The notes under the pieces are model-generated. The model saw nothing but the letters and a program-made list of their open reading frames with translations, was not told the origin of the DNA and made no database searches. The translations under genes were made by a program, and so were the position numbers. Shown here one piece after another: positions 1 to 9,128 of a stretch of DNA of 64,000 nt. Within the stretch, counting starts at the first letter, position 1; every line of letters starts with the position of its first letter. The DNA comes from Aeromonas rivipollensis. GTDB lineage: Bacteria; Pseudomonadota; Gammaproteobacteria; Enterobacterales; Aeromonadaceae. The DNA lies in NCBI RefSeq assembly GCF_037811135.1, contig NZ_CP149130.1, positions 1,112,501 to 1,176,500 of the forward strand, given 5' to 3'.

Positions 1-489
1 GGTGCCACCGGTGAAGCCATCAGCTGGATGGATGCCTTCCTCGGCAACCTGCCGGGTTCCATCGGTGAAGTCTCCACCCTGATGATCCTCATCGGTGCGG
101 CCATGATCGTCTATATGCGGATCGCCTCCTGGCGCATCATCGCCGGCGTCATGATCGGCATGGTGGCGACCTCTCTGCTGTTCAACGTCATAGGTTCAGA
201 CACCAACCCCATGTTCAGCATGCCGTGGCACTGGCATCTGGTGCTGGGCGGCTTCGCCTTCGGCATGGCCTTCATGGCGACTGATCCTGTCTCCGCCGCC
301 TTTACCAACAAGGGCAAGTGGTGGTACGGCGCCCTCATCGGCGTCATGGTCGTGCTGATCCGTGTCGTGAACCCCGCGTTCCCGGAAGGCATGATGCTGG
401 CCATTCTGTTTGCCAACCTGTTTGCCCCCTTGTTTGACCATTTCGTGGCGCAGGCGAACATCAAGCGGAGGATCGCACGTGGCGTTTAA
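1..489 (+). CDS. nqrB: Na+-translocating NADH:quinone reductase subunit B, C-terminal part
   Basis: The left edge cuts this gene; 162 residues of the C-terminal half are visible and the frame is open to base 1. NqrB is a membrane subunit of Na+-NQR that carries covalent FMN and riboflavin and takes part in Na+ movement. The visible part is strongly hydrophobic and keeps family stretches such as [38 protein letters not shown] and [19 protein letters not shown]. The threonine that holds FMN lies upstream of the window. The end overlaps the nqrC start by 11 bases, as expected for one operon. The identification is secure. Confidence 0.97.
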   Translation, partial: GATGEAISWMDAFLGNLPGSIGEVSTLMILIGAAMIVYMRIASWRIIAGVMIGMVATSLLFNVIGSDTNPMFSMPWHWHLVLGGFAFGMAFMATDPVSAAFTNKGKWWYGALIGVMVVLIRVVNPAFPEGMMLAILFANLFAPLFDHFVAQANIKRRIARGV

Positions 490-1267
490 TAAAGACTCTA
501 CTACCGGCACTCTCGCCGTAGTGACCGGTCTGTGTCTGGTCTGCTCCATCGTGGTCTCCGTGGCCGCCGTGGGTCTGCGTCCGGCCCAGCTGGAAAACAA
601 GGCGCTGGACAAGCAAAGCAACATACTGTCCGTTGCCGGTGTCGATGTCAGCTCTGTGGCCAAGCGTGACCTGGCCCAGCTGTATGGCGACAAGATTGAA
701 GCGCGTCTGGTGGATCTGGCCACCGGTGAGTTCGTTGACGGCGATGCCGACAACTTCGACACCAAGCTGGCGGCCAAAGATCCGGCCAAGAGTGTTCGTC
801 TGGCACCTGCCGACGACAAGGCTGGTCTGCGTCAGATCTCCAAGCTGATCCCGGTGTTCTTCGCGAAAGATGCCCAAGGCAAGGTCGACAACATCATATT
901 GCCGATCTACGGCCAGGGTCTGTGGTCCACCATGTATGCCTTCGTGGCAGTCGCGGCCGATGGCCAGACCATCAAGGGCATCACCTACTATGACCACGGT
1001 GAAACCCCGGGTCTGGGCGGCGAGATCGAGAACCCGGCCTGGCGCGAGCTGTTCGTCGGCAAGAAGCTGTTCGATCAGGACGGTCAGCCTGCGCTGCGGG
1101 TGATCAAGGGCCATGCTCCGGCTGGTTCCGAGCATGAAATCGACGGCCTGTCTGGCGCAACCCTGACCGGTAATGGCGTACAGCACACCTTCGACTTCTG
1201 GATGGGCCCCAAGGGCTTCGGTCCCTTCCTGGCCAAGGTACGTGCAGGAGAAATCAACAATGGCTGA
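479..1267 (+). CDS. nqrC: Na+-NQR subunit C
   Basis: This 262-residue subunit has one N-terminal membrane helix (about residues 11-33) and a periplasmic domain with covalently bound FMN. The flavin motif SGATLT is near the C-terminus, with Thr about residue 228, matching Thr225 of the Vibrio protein. I chose the GTG at 479 because AGCGGAGG lies about 7 bases upstream and the protein then begins (V)AFNKDS like known NqrC; the longer in-frame ORF from 410 adds only nqrB shadow. It overlaps nqrB by 11 bases and nqrD by 8, so translation is probably coupled. ApbE, encoded three genes downstream, attaches the FMN. Confidence 0.97.
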   Translation: MAFNKDSTTGTLAVVTGLCLVCSIVVSVAAVGLRPAQLENKALDKQSNILSVAGVDVSSVAKRDLAQLYGDKIEARLVDLATGEFVDGDADNFDTKLAAKDPAKSVRLAPADDKAGLRQISKLIPVFFAKDAQGKVDNIILPIYGQGLWSTMYAFVAVAADGQTIKGITYYDHGETPGLGGEIENPAWRELFVGKKLFDQDGQPALRVIKGHAPAGSEHEIDGLSGATLTGNGVQHTFDFWMGPKGFGPFLAKVRAGEINNG

Positions 1268-1892
1268 CAAGAGCGAAATGAAAAAATTGCTGTTGACGCC
1301 TGTGCTCGGCAACAACCCCATCGCACTGCAGGTGCTGGGTGTCTGTTCCGCGCTGGCCGTTACCAGCCAGATGAAGACGGCGTTCGTGATGACGCTGGCC
1401 GTTACCGCGGTCACCGCCTTCTCCAACCTGTTCATCTCCCTGATCCGCAACCAGATCCCGAACAGCGTGCGGATCATCGCCCAGATGGCGGTGATTGCCT
1501 CGCTGGTTATCGTGGTTGACCAGGTGCTCAAGGCCTATGCCTATGACATCTCCAAGCAGCTGTCGGTGTTCGTCGGCCTCATCATCACCAACTGTATCGT
1601 GATGGGTCGTGCCGAAGCCTATGCCATGAAGAGCGCACCGCTGCCCTCCTTCCTGGACGGCATCGGCAACGGTCTGGGGTATGGCGCCGTGCTGCTGGTG
1701 GTGGCGACTGTGCGCGAGATCCTGGGCTCCGGCACCTGGTTCGGCATCGAGCTGCTGCCGCTGGTGAACAACGGTGGCTGGTATGTGCCTAACGGCCTGC
1801 TGCTGCTGCCGCCGAGTGCATTCTTCATCATTGGTCTGATCATCTGGGGCGTACGCACCAAGGATCCCAAGCAGGTGGAGGCAAAGGATTAA
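1260..1892 (+). CDS. nqrD: Na+-NQR subunit D
   Basis: A 210-residue integral membrane subunit with about six helices, homologous to RnfE. Cys29 and Cys112 (in [11 protein letters not shown]) are at the same positions as the cysteines that, with two from NqrE, hold the intramembrane iron-sulphur centre. The ATG at 1260 follows GCAGGAG and overlaps the nqrC end. The long in-frame extension from 1173 is shadow of nqrC. It works in the inner membrane, passing electrons between NqrF and NqrC. Confidence 0.97.
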   Translation: MADKSEMKKLLLTPVLGNNPIALQVLGVCSALAVTSQMKTAFVMTLAVTAVTAFSNLFISLIRNQIPNSVRIIAQMAVIASLVIVVDQVLKAYAYDISKQLSVFVGLIITNCIVMGRAEAYAMKSAPLPSFLDGIGNGLGYGAVLLVVATVREILGSGTWFGIELLPLVNNGGWYVPNGLLLLPPSAFFIIGLIIWGVRTKDPKQVEAKD

Positions 1893-1895
1893 GGT

Positions 1896-2492
1896 ATGGA
1901 ACACTATCTGAGTCTGTTGATTCGTTCGATCTTCATCGAAAACCTGGCGCTCTCCTTCTTCCTGGGGATGTGTACCTTCCTGGCGGTGTCCAAGAAGGTC
2001 AAGACCGCCATGGGTCTGGGTATTGCCGTTATCGTGGTTCAGACCGTTGCCGTTCCGGCCAACAACCTGATCTACAACTACGTGCTCAAAGACGGTGCCC
2101 TGGTCTCCGGCCTGGATCTCAGCTTCCTGAGCTTCATCACCTTCATCGGGGTGATCGCGGCCCTGGTGCAGATCCTGGAGATGGCGCTGGACAAGTACTT
2201 CCCGGCGCTCTACAACGCCCTCGGCATCTTCCTGCCGCTCATCACGGTGAACTGCGCCATCTTCGGCGGCGTCTCCTTCATGGTGCAGCGTGACTACAAC
2301 TTCGTGGAGTCTGTGGTCTATGGCGTGGGGTCGGGTGCAGGCTGGATGCTGGCCATAGTCGCGATGGCAGGGATCCGCGAGAAGATGAAGTACTCCGATG
2401 TTCCGGAAGGCCTGCGTGGCCTCGGCATCACCTTCATCACCGCGGGTCTGATGGCACTGGGCTTCATGTCCTTCTCTGGTATTTCCCTGTAA
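1896..2492 (+). CDS. nqrE: Na+-NQR subunit E
   Basis: A 198-residue integral membrane subunit, homologous to RnfA and related to NqrD with opposite topology. Cys26 ([14 protein letters not shown]) and Cys120 (TVNCAIFGG) match the family's metal-centre ligands exactly. Start at 1896, only 3 bases after nqrD, with AAGGT just upstream. The pseudo-symmetric pair NqrD/NqrE forms the core of the membrane part of the Na+ pump. Confidence 0.97.
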   Translation: MEHYLSLLIRSIFIENLALSFFLGMCTFLAVSKKVKTAMGLGIAVIVVQTVAVPANNLIYNYVLKDGALVSGLDLSFLSFITFIGVIAALVQILEMALDKYFPALYNALGIFLPLITVNCAIFGGVSFMVQRDYNFVESVVYGVGSGAGWMLAIVAMAGIREKMKYSDVPEGLRGLGITFITAGLMALGFMSFSGISL

Positions 2493-2509
2493 TCGGAAAG
2501 GAAATATAG

Positions 2510-3733
2510 ATGGAAATTATTCTGGGTGTGGTCATGTTCACCGTGATCCTGCTGGCCTTGGTGGCAGTCATTCTGTTCGCCAAGTCCAAGCTGGTGACCG
2601 CAGGTGACGTGACAATCAGCATCAACGGCGACCCGGCCAAGGCTGTCACCAGCCCGGCGGGTGGCAAGCTGCTCGGCGTGTTGGCCGGCAGCGGTATCTT
2701 CGTCTCCTCCGCCTGTGGCGGCGGCGGCTCCTGTGGTCAGTGCAAGGTGCGAGTGAAAGCCGGCGGCGGCGACATATTGCCGACCGAGCTGGATCACATC
2801 AGCAAGGGCGAAGCCCGTCATGGCGAGCGTCTGGCCTGTCAGGTCACAGTCCGTTCCGACATGGACATCGAGCTGCCGGAAGAGATCTTCGGCGTGAAGA
2901 AGTGGGACTGTACCGTCATCTCCAATGACAACAAGGCCACCTTCATCAAGGAGCTCAAGCTGCAGATCCCCGATGGGGAGAGCGTGCCGTTCCGCGCCGG
3001 TGGTTATATCCAGATCGAAGCCCCTGCCCACCACGTGCAGTACAAGAACTTCGACATTCCCGAGGAGTATCGCGGGGACTGGGATCGCTTCAAGATCTTC
3101 GAGCTGGAGTCCAAGGTCAACGAGCCGATCATCCGCGCCTACTCCATGGCGAACTATCCGGAAGAGTTCGGCATCATCATGCTGAACGTACGGATCGCGA
3201 CCCCGCCGCCCAGCAACTGGACTGCGCCTCCCGGCCAGATGTCCTCCTACATCTTCAGCCTCAAGGCTGGTGACAAGGTGACCATCTCGGGTCCGTTCGG
3301 CGAGTTCTTCGCCAAGGACACCGACGCCGAAATGGTGTTCATCGGTGGTGGTGCCGGCATGGCGCCGATGCGTTCCCACATCTTCGACCAGCTGCGTCGC
3401 CTGAAGTCCAAGCGCAAGATGAGCTTCTGGTACGGTGCCCGTTCCAAGCGCGAGATGTTCTATGTCGAGGACTTCGACATGCTGGCCGCCGAGAACGACA
3501 ACTTCCAGTGGCACGTCGCCCTGTCGGATCCGCAACCGGAAGACAACTGGGATGGCTACACCGGCTTCATCCACAACGTCTTGTTCGAGAACTACCTCAA
3601 GAACCACGAGGCACCGGAAGACTGCGAGTTCTACATGTGTGGACCTCCCGTCATGAACGCTGCCGTCATCAACATGCTGAAAAACCTCGGCGTTGAAGAC
3701 GAGAACATCCTCCTGGATGACTTTGGTGGTTAA
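2510..3733 (+). CDS. nqrF: Na+-NQR subunit F, NADH-oxidising subunit
   Basis: The 407-residue electron entry subunit. It has an N-terminal membrane helix (about 3-24), a plant-type 2Fe-2S ferredoxin domain with Cys69, 75, 78 and 110 ([10 protein letters not shown] plus a later Cys), an FAD domain with RAYSMANYP, and a C-terminal NADH-binding domain containing [12 protein letters not shown] and MCGPPVMN. It takes hydride from cytoplasmic NADH and passes electrons through FAD and the iron-sulphur cluster to the NqrD/E centre. The ORF lies 17 bases after nqrE behind GGAAAGGAAA. Length and motifs are as in other NqrF proteins. Confidence 0.98.
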   Translation: MEIILGVVMFTVILLALVAVILFAKSKLVTAGDVTISINGDPAKAVTSPAGGKLLGVLAGSGIFVSSACGGGGSCGQCKVRVKAGGGDILPTELDHISKGEARHGERLACQVTVRSDMDIELPEEIFGVKKWDCTVISNDNKATFIKELKLQIPDGESVPFRAGGYIQIEAPAHHVQYKNFDIPEEYRGDWDRFKIFELESKVNEPIIRAYSMANYPEEFGIIMLNVRIATPPPSNWTAPPGQMSSYIFSLKAGDKVTISGPFGEFFAKDTDAEMVFIGGGAGMAPMRSHIFDQLRRLKSKRKMSFWYGARSKREMFYVEDFDMLAAENDNFQWHVALSDPQPEDNWDGYTGFIHNVLFENYLKNHEAPEDCEFYMCGPPVMNAAVINMLKNLGVEDENILLDDFGG

Positions 3734-3736
3734 TCC

Positions 3737-4780
3737 ATGCACAGTGTTGTAAAGACCTGGCTAGCCTTCGGGCTAGCCTTTTTCTTGACTGGGTGCGGTC
3801 AGGAATCGGTCCAATCGAAGCCGGAGATCCACATCACCGGCAGCACCATGGGCACCTACTACTCCATCAAGGTGGCGGATGCCGCCGTCACGGATGCCGC
3901 CAAGCTTCAGGCCGAGGTGGATGTCCTGCTGGAACGGGTCAACGATCAGATGTCCACTTACCGCCCGGATTCCGAGCTGTCGCGCTTCAACCAGCACAAG
4001 GGCAATACCCCGCTGGTGGTCTCCCGTGACACGGCCCGGGTGGTGACCGAGGCCATTCACATTGGCCGCGAGAGCCGCGGGGCGCTGGACGTCACCGTGG
4101 GCCCCCTGGTCAATCTGTGGGGCTTTGGGCCGGATGCCAAACCGACCAAGGTGCCATCCGACGAGCAGATCACCCAGACCCGGCAGAAGACGGGCCTCGG
4201 CAATCTGCATGTGGTAACCTCGGTCGACGCCGACACCCTGCAAAAGGACATCCCGGATCTCTACGTGGATCTCTCCGCCATCGCCAAGGGCTTCGGGGTG
4301 GACAAGGTGGCCGAGTACCTGGAGTCCCTGGGGGCGCGCAACTACCTGGTGGAGATCGGCGGCGAGCTGCGGATCAATGGCGTCAACGGCAAGGGTCATC
4401 CCTGGCGTGTCGCCATCGAGAAGCCGACCGCCAATGCCGGCTCGGTGCAGGAAGTGATAGTGCCAGGGGACAACGGCGTCGCCACCTCGGGGGACTATCG
4501 CAACTACTACGAGCTGGATGGCAAGCGCGTCTCCCACACCATAGATCCGCTGACGGGCAAGCCCATCACCCATCGCATGGTGTCGGTGACAGTGATCCAC
4601 CCCTCCTGCATGACGGCAGACGGGCTGGCCACGGCGCTGACCGTCATGGGTACGCAGAAGAGCCTGGCCTATGCCAAGGAGCGGGGTCTGGCCATCTTCG
4701 TCATCACCAAGACGGACGAGGGCTTCGAGGAGGCTTACTCGGATGCCTTCAAGCCCTACCTGGCCAAGCAGCCCGGCTAA
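3737..4780 (+). CDS. apbE: FAD:protein FMN transferase lipoprotein
   Basis: This 347-residue ApbE/Ftp protein moves FMN from FAD to threonine in target motifs such as SGAT in NqrB and NqrC. A signal peptide with lipobox LTGC (Cys20) predicts a lipoprotein facing the periplasm, where the flavin domain of NqrC is. The core carries family stretches such as STMGTYYSIKV near the start, VDLSAIAKGFGVDKV in the middle and SGDYRNYYELDGKRVSHTID toward the C-terminus. It begins 3 bases after nqrF, so it is made with its substrates. Confidence 0.95.
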   Translation: MHSVVKTWLAFGLAFFLTGCGQESVQSKPEIHITGSTMGTYYSIKVADAAVTDAAKLQAEVDVLLERVNDQMSTYRPDSELSRFNQHKGNTPLVVSRDTARVVTEAIHIGRESRGALDVTVGPLVNLWGFGPDAKPTKVPSDEQITQTRQKTGLGNLHVVTSVDADTLQKDIPDLYVDLSAIAKGFGVDKVAEYLESLGARNYLVEIGGELRINGVNGKGHPWRVAIEKPTANAGSVQEVIVPGDNGVATSGDYRNYYELDGKRVSHTIDPLTGKPITHRMVSVTVIHPSCMTADGLATALTVMGTQKSLAYAKERGLAIFVITKTDEGFEEAYSDAFKPYLAKQPG

Positions 4781-4882
4781 CAGTACAGGTAGCGCCATCA
4801 CTCATCGGGATGGCGCTGCCTGAGAATCTTGTCGCCGGATGCCGTTGAGCCGTATCTGGTTAAACAGTAAAGGGGTAATACC

Positions 4883-5107
4883 ATGCAGATCTTTCTGATC
4901 ACCTTCGGGGTGTTTCTGGTGGTGGTGGTGGCTATGGCCATCGGCTACATCTTCCAGAAGAAGACCATCTCCGGCTCCTGTGGCGGCCTTGGCACCATAG
5001 GGATCGAGAAGGAGTGTGACTGCCCGGAGCCCTGCGACAATCGCAAGAAGAAGATGGCCAAGGAAGAGGCCCGTCGCAAGATGCTGGTGGACAACCGCAT
5101 CCTCTGA
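4883..5107 (+). CDS. nqrM: Na+-NQR maturation factor NqrM (DUF539)
   Basis: A 74-residue protein with one N-terminal membrane helix (about 4-24) and four cysteines in the soluble tail: Cys33 (SGSCGGLG) and the group CDCPEPC (45, 47, 51). NqrM is needed to assemble the iron-sulphur centre between NqrD and NqrE, and Cys33 is the family's key residue. It follows apbE by about 100 bases and has AAAGGGG upstream of its ATG. It is the last gene before the operon terminator. Confidence 0.95.
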   Translation: MQIFLITFGVFLVVVVAMAIGYIFQKKTISGSCGGLGTIGIEKECDCPEPCDNRKKKMAKEEARRKMLVDNRIL

Positions 5108-5139
5108 GGGCGAGCCCCTGTGCGGGGGCATCGAATCCA

Positions 5140-5170
5140 CGCGAGCCGACCCTGGGTCGGCTCGCGTTTT
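5140..5170 (+). terminator. Rho-independent terminator of the nqr operon
   Basis: An almost uninterrupted GC-rich hairpin (CGCGAGCCGACC pairing with GGTCGGCTCGCG) followed by TTTT, 32 bases after nqrM. It also stands between nqrM and the convergent small gene at 5179. Confidence 0.9.
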
Positions 5171-5178
5171 CATGGCGC

Positions 5179-5391
5179 TCAGTAATCGTATTTGTGGCAG
5201 GATTTCTTGCTAAATTCCGCTTTCCTCTGCGCCAGCTCCTCCCTGGTGCCCAGCTCGTCCCCCTGCTTGATGGCCTTCTCCAGTATCTCTATGCGCTCAA
5301 ACAGCCAGCTGCACTCGGCGGTCGGATGGTCCTTGGTCATGCCCGTCAGCGGCAACAGCAGCAGGCAGAGTCCCGGCCAGATCGCTCTCAT
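5179..5391 (-). CDS. Small exported protein of unknown function
   Basis: A 70-residue protein that I do not recognise. The start is set by AAGGAGGAG 5 bases before an ATG at 5391; upstream in-frame sequence is not needed. Residues 1-18 form a plausible signal peptide (MRAIWPGLCLLLLPLTGM). The mature part is short, charged and probably helical, with two cysteines (in AECSW and KKSCHKY) that could form a disulphide in the periplasm. It sits alone on the minus strand between nqrM and dinB and is convergent with nqrM. Confidence 0.7.
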   Translation of the reverse strand: MRAIWPGLCLLLLPLTGMTKDHPTAECSWLFERIEILEKAIKQGDELGTREELAQRKAEFSKKSCHKYDY

Positions 5392-5496
5392 CTCTCCTCC
5401 TTGAGTCTGATGTGGATGGTGCCTTGAGAGTCTATCCGTCCGTCGCCTTCCGTGCGCTGGCAGAAATGACAGGGCTGGGGTAGCATGGGGTCTTGA

Positions 5497-5512
5497 CTGG
5501 TTATTCATACAG
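5497..5512 (+). promoter_or_regulatory. LexA (SOS) box upstream of dinB
   Basis: CTGGTTATTCATACAG keeps the CTG-N10-CAG frame of the LexA operator with an AT-rich middle, and a TTGACT -35-like hexamer (5493-5498) overlaps it. It lies 79 bases before dinB, a classic SOS gene, so LexA repression is likely. Confidence 0.75.
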
Positions 5513-5590
5513 TGGTGTTGCCGCCTCGTCACCACAGCGGCGGGTGCACCCAACCACGCGGCAGGCGCCGACGGCTCAACAGACTCTGGC

Positions 5591-6643
5591 ATGCGCAAGA
5601 TCATTCACATCGACATGGACTGCTTCTTCGCCGCGGTGGAGATGCGGGACAACCCGGCCCTGCGGGAGGTGCCGCTGGCCATCGGCGGCTCGGCCGACCG
5701 GCGCGGCGTCATCTCCACCTGCAACTATGTGGCGCGCCGCTTCGGGGTGCGCTCCGCCATGCCGAGCGCCCTGGCCAGGAAGCTCTGCCCGCCGCTGGTG
5801 CTGCTGCCGGGCCGGATGGCCGTCTACAAGGAGACCTCCCGCCAGTTGCAGGCCATCTTCCTGCGCTACACCGACAGGGTGGAGCCGCTCTCACTGGATG
5901 AGGCCTACCTCGATGTCACGGACAGCCCCCACTGCGGCGGCAGCGCCACCCTGATGGCGGCCGAGATCCGCGCCGCCATCGCCCGCGAACTGGGGCTGAC
6001 CGCCTCGGCCGGGGTGGCGCCGAACAAGTTTCTGGCCAAGCTCGCCTCCGAGCAACGCAAGCCGGACGGGCTGTTCGTGATAAGGCCCCGGGAGGTGGAC
6101 GAGTTCGTGCGCCAGCTGCCGCTTGGCAAGCTACCCGGCATAGGCCGCAAGACGGCCCAGCGGCTGGAGTCCCTCGGGCTCTACTCCTGCGAGGATGCGC
6201 GCCAGCTCGGCAACGAGGAGCTGGTGAGCCGCTTCGGCAAGCTGGGGGAGATGCTCGCCGGTCGCATCTGGGGGCACGATGAGCAGCCGGTGCAAGCCCA
6301 GCGGACCCGCAAGACCATAGGGGTGGAGACGACCCTGGCCAGCGACGTGCTGGATGAAGCCGCCTGTTGGGAGGTGCTCAGCCGGCTCATTCCCGAGCTG
6401 GAGCTGCGCTTTGCCAGGGCCTGCCCTGCGGAGGCGCTGATGGGGCAGGGGATCAAGCTGAAGTTTGCCGATTTTCAGCAGACCACCGTCTATCGCAAGG
6501 GGAGCTACCAGGCGACCCGTTTCCACGATCTGCTGCACGAGGGGCTGCAACGGGCTCAAGGAAAACCCATCCGCCTGCTCGGTCTGGTGGTCGGCCTGCC
6601 AGGGGCCGGGGAAATCAATCAACTGAGCCTGGATCTCAGCTGA
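5591..6643 (+). CDS. dinB: DNA polymerase IV (Y-family)
   Basis: A 350-residue error-prone translesion polymerase, one residue shorter than E. coli Pol IV. Catalytic acidic residues are in HIDMDCFFAAVE (Asp8) and SLDEAYLDV (Asp-Glu near 103-104). The helix-hairpin-helix region GKLPGIGRKTAQRLE and the little-finger domain follow; the C-terminus ends NQLSLDLS, fitting a beta-clamp binding tail (QLSLDL). A LexA box lies upstream. The location after nqrM is the same as in Vibrio. Confidence 0.97.
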   Translation: MRKIIHIDMDCFFAAVEMRDNPALREVPLAIGGSADRRGVISTCNYVARRFGVRSAMPSALARKLCPPLVLLPGRMAVYKETSRQLQAIFLRYTDRVEPLSLDEAYLDVTDSPHCGGSATLMAAEIRAAIARELGLTASAGVAPNKFLAKLASEQRKPDGLFVIRPREVDEFVRQLPLGKLPGIGRKTAQRLESLGLYSCEDARQLGNEELVSRFGKLGEMLAGRIWGHDEQPVQAQRTRKTIGVETTLASDVLDEAACWEVLSRLIPELELRFARACPAEALMGQGIKLKFADFQQTTVYRKGSYQATRFHDLLHEGLQRAQGKPIRLLGLVVGLPGAGEINQLSLDLS

Positions 6644-6710
6644 TTTAGTTAAGTTTTTGTGTCCAAAACCGATACAGTGTTCACATCTGTAGACGTTAGG
6701 AAATCGTGGC

Positions 6711-8846
6711 ATGAGTTCTCTTTCTGTTCAGGGACGGATCACCCTGATCGCCGGTTGTTGCCTGTTGGCCAGTGCCGCCGCACTGGTCGCCTCTTCCCTC
6801 TTCAATGCGGCCCGTATGCAGGAGCAGGTGCTCACCTCCACCACCCTGGAGGGGCAGCACGCGGCAGAAAACTGGATGAAGGCCATGGGGTCCACCCAGG
6901 CGGCCAGAGTGACCAGCTACCTCGACGAGGCCTATTTCAGGGCCACCCTGCTGGCGGAGGGCATTTTGTTCCAGCGCAAGAATGCGGCCGACAACTTCGT
7001 TCACTCCGAGGCGCTGCGCAATGCCGTGAACCAGCAGTTGCAGGACGCGGCAGAATCCTCCGCCAACCTGCTTGGGGTCTATGCGGTATTCGAACCCAAC
7101 CAGCTCGACGGCGAAGACGCCAACTATCAGGGCTCGACCGCGCTCGGGGCCAACGACAAGGGGCGCTTCTCCAGCTACTGGGCCAGAGTCGACGGCAAGG
7201 TGACCCTGGAGGTGATGGACGAGGCGCTGCTGGCCAACGACAAGCCGTCCGGGCACGGTGGCCTGGAGAATGACTGGTACAGCTGCAGCATTCGCAGCCG
7301 TGCCCTCTGCCTGCTCGATCCCTATGTGGACGAGGTGGGCACCCGGCAGGTGCTGATGACCTCGGTAACGGCCCCCTTGCTGGATCAGGGGGCCCTGCTC
7401 GGCATGGTCGGGGTCGACATCTCGCTGGCCACCTTGCAAAACCTGGTGGAGGAGATGGACAAGACGCTCTATGAGGGGCAGGGCAAGGTGCTGCTGCTCA
7501 GTCACGAGGGCCGGGTGGCCGGGGTCGAAGGGTTCAAGGTCGCCCTTGGGGATACCCTGGATCAGCAGGGGCTGTCGGCGGATCTCAACGGCTGGCTCGC
7601 CAAGGGGGAGGTGGTCACGCGCTGGAGCCCGGATGGTGCCCTGCTGCAGACCTTCGTGCCGGTCAGCATGCGCGGGACGGATCGCCAGTGGGGCATCTAT
7701 ATCGAGCTGCCCCGCGCCGTGGTGCTCGCCTCTGCCCTGCAACTCCAGGATGAGCTCGAGACTCAGTCCCAGCGCAGCGTCGCCACCCAGCTGTTGATCG
7801 GCGGGGCCATCTCGGCCCTTGCTCTGCTCTGCATCTGGCTGATGGCTCAGCGCATCGTCGCCCCCATTCGCACCGTGGTGGCCCGCCTCAAGGACATCGC
7901 CAGCGGCGAGGGGGATCTGACTCAGCGCATCGACCTGCGCCGTGATGACGAGATCGGCGAGCTGGCGAAGTGGTTCAACAACTTCCTGGACAAGCTGCAG
8001 TCCACCATCAGCCAGGTGATCGATACGGTGGCCGGTACCCGGGCCAGCGCGGCGCTGGCGGCGCAGGGGGCCGAGCGCACCAGTGCCGGCATGCAGTCCC
8101 AGTATCAGGAGGTGGATCTGGTGGCGACGGCGTTCGAGGAGCTGAGCGCCACCGCCCTGCAGGTCGCGGGCAATGCCAGCTCGGCGGTGAGCGCGGCCAA
8201 CCAGGCGGACATGGCGGCGCAGGAGGGCAAGTCCGTGGTTGCCGATACCCAGCAGGCCATGTCCAGGCTGATGGCGGTGATCAGCGACGCCAAACCGGTG
8301 GTGGAGCGGCTGGCCGCCAACAGCGACAACATCAACGACATCCTCATCGTGATCCAGGGGATAGCCGAACAGACCAACCTGCTGGCGCTCAATGCCGCCA
8401 TAGAGGCGGCGCGGGCCGGTGAACAGGGTCGCGGCTTCGCCGTGGTGGCCGACGAGGTGCGCAACCTGGCCGGTCGTACCCAGAATGCCATCGTCGAGAT
8501 CCAGAACCTGATAGGCCAGTTGCAGTCGGGCACAGAGGCGGTGGTCAAGGCGATCATGACGGGTCACAGCCAGGCGGATCTGACCCTCGGCAAGGTGGAG
8601 CTGTCGGTCAGCGTGCTGGAGCAGATCATCCATGCGGTGGCCACCATCCATCAGATGAACGAGCAGATAGCCAGGGCTGCGCAGGAGCAGAGCGGGGTGG
8701 CGGACGAGATCAACCGCAACGTCAGCAACATCCGCGACGTGAGCCACAACATCAGGGCCGAGGCGGCCACCTCTGCCGACAACGGACGGGAGCTGTCGCA
8801 ACTGGCGGACAAGCAGCAGCAACTGGTGGGACAGTTCAGGGTATAG
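6711..8846 (+). CDS. Methyl-accepting chemotaxis protein with periplasmic Cache-type sensor
   Basis: A 711-residue chemoreceptor. The first membrane helix is at about 10-32, then a roughly 325-residue periplasmic region that looks like a double Cache domain (VYAVFEPN, FSSYWARVDG, GMVGVDISLATLQNLV), a second helix at about 361-380, a HAMP linker (RIVAPIRTVVARLKDIASGEGDLTQRI) and the cytoplasmic coiled coil. The signalling tip is fully conserved (EQTNLLALNAAIEAARAGEQ starting near residue 552). No C-terminal receptor pentapeptide for CheR/CheB is seen; it ends QFRV. The ligand cannot be told from the sequence. No chemotaxis genes are near, so it is an orphan receptor. Confidence 0.95.
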   Translation: MSSLSVQGRITLIAGCCLLASAAALVASSLFNAARMQEQVLTSTTLEGQHAAENWMKAMGSTQAARVTSYLDEAYFRATLLAEGILFQRKNAADNFVHSEALRNAVNQQLQDAAESSANLLGVYAVFEPNQLDGEDANYQGSTALGANDKGRFSSYWARVDGKVTLEVMDEALLANDKPSGHGGLENDWYSCSIRSRALCLLDPYVDEVGTRQVLMTSVTAPLLDQGALLGMVGVDISLATLQNLVEEMDKTLYEGQGKVLLLSHEGRVAGVEGFKVALGDTLDQQGLSADLNGWLAKGEVVTRWSPDGALLQTFVPVSMRGTDRQWGIYIELPRAVVLASALQLQDELETQSQRSVATQLLIGGAISALALLCIWLMAQRIVAPIRTVVARLKDIASGEGDLTQRIDLRRDDEIGELAKWFNNFLDKLQSTISQVIDTVAGTRASAALAAQGAERTSAGMQSQYQEVDLVATAFEELSATALQVAGNASSAVSAANQADMAAQEGKSVVADTQQAMSRLMAVISDAKPVVERLAANSDNINDILIVIQGIAEQTNLLALNAAIEAARAGEQGRGFAVVADEVRNLAGRTQNAIVEIQNLIGQLQSGTEAVVKAIMTGHSQADLTLGKVELSVSVLEQIIHAVATIHQMNEQIARAAQEQSGVADEINRNVSNIRDVSHNIRAEAATSADNGRELSQLADKQQQLVGQFRV

Positions 8847-8859
8847 AGATAAGAAAAAA

Positions 8860-8882
8860 GGCGCCATCCAACCGGAGGCGCC
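8860..8882. terminator. GGCGCC hairpin after the chemoreceptor gene
   Basis: GGCGCC-A-TCC-AACC-GGA-GGCGCC is a good stem. The run of six A lies on its left, so the U-tract is right only for minus-strand transcription; on the plus strand the hairpin is followed by AAACACA. It probably still ends chemoreceptor transcripts, but less clearly. Confidence 0.5.
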
Positions 8883-9086
8883 AAACACATTCAGATGACA
8901 GACTGGGTTAAATCGCATCGATTTAGCCCTTCTTCCCGCAGAGGAAGAAACACAACACCACAATCGCTGTCGGCCCACTCACAAAAACCACATGTAAACC
9001 AACATGGAAGAGAAGGTGTGAGCCATATGGCAACGGATTGCGTGGCGAATTATGTTTATTCACTGGTCGACCCGCAACCGACAATT

Positions 9087-9092
9087 TATAAT
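9087..9092 (+). promoter_or_regulatory. Probable -10 element for gcvA
   Basis: TATAAT 37 bases before the gcvA start in an AT-rich gap; no good -35 is visible at standard spacing. The rest of the gap from 8883 shows no convincing gene. Confidence 0.45.
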
Positions 9093-9128
9093 GCGCCCCA
9101 TTAGAAAAACTCATCGTCGGCTGGTGTC

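Noticed and set aside
1-30. GAT at the left edge as the FMN attachment motif of NqrB
   Set aside because: The surrounding residues ([13 protein letters not shown]) align with the segment after the FMN site in Vibrio NqrB; the SGAT-type motif lies upstream of the window.
8895-9104. 69-codon ORF between the chemoreceptor and gcvA
   Set aside because: No ribosome site, no family features, and it covers the predicted gcvA promoter.
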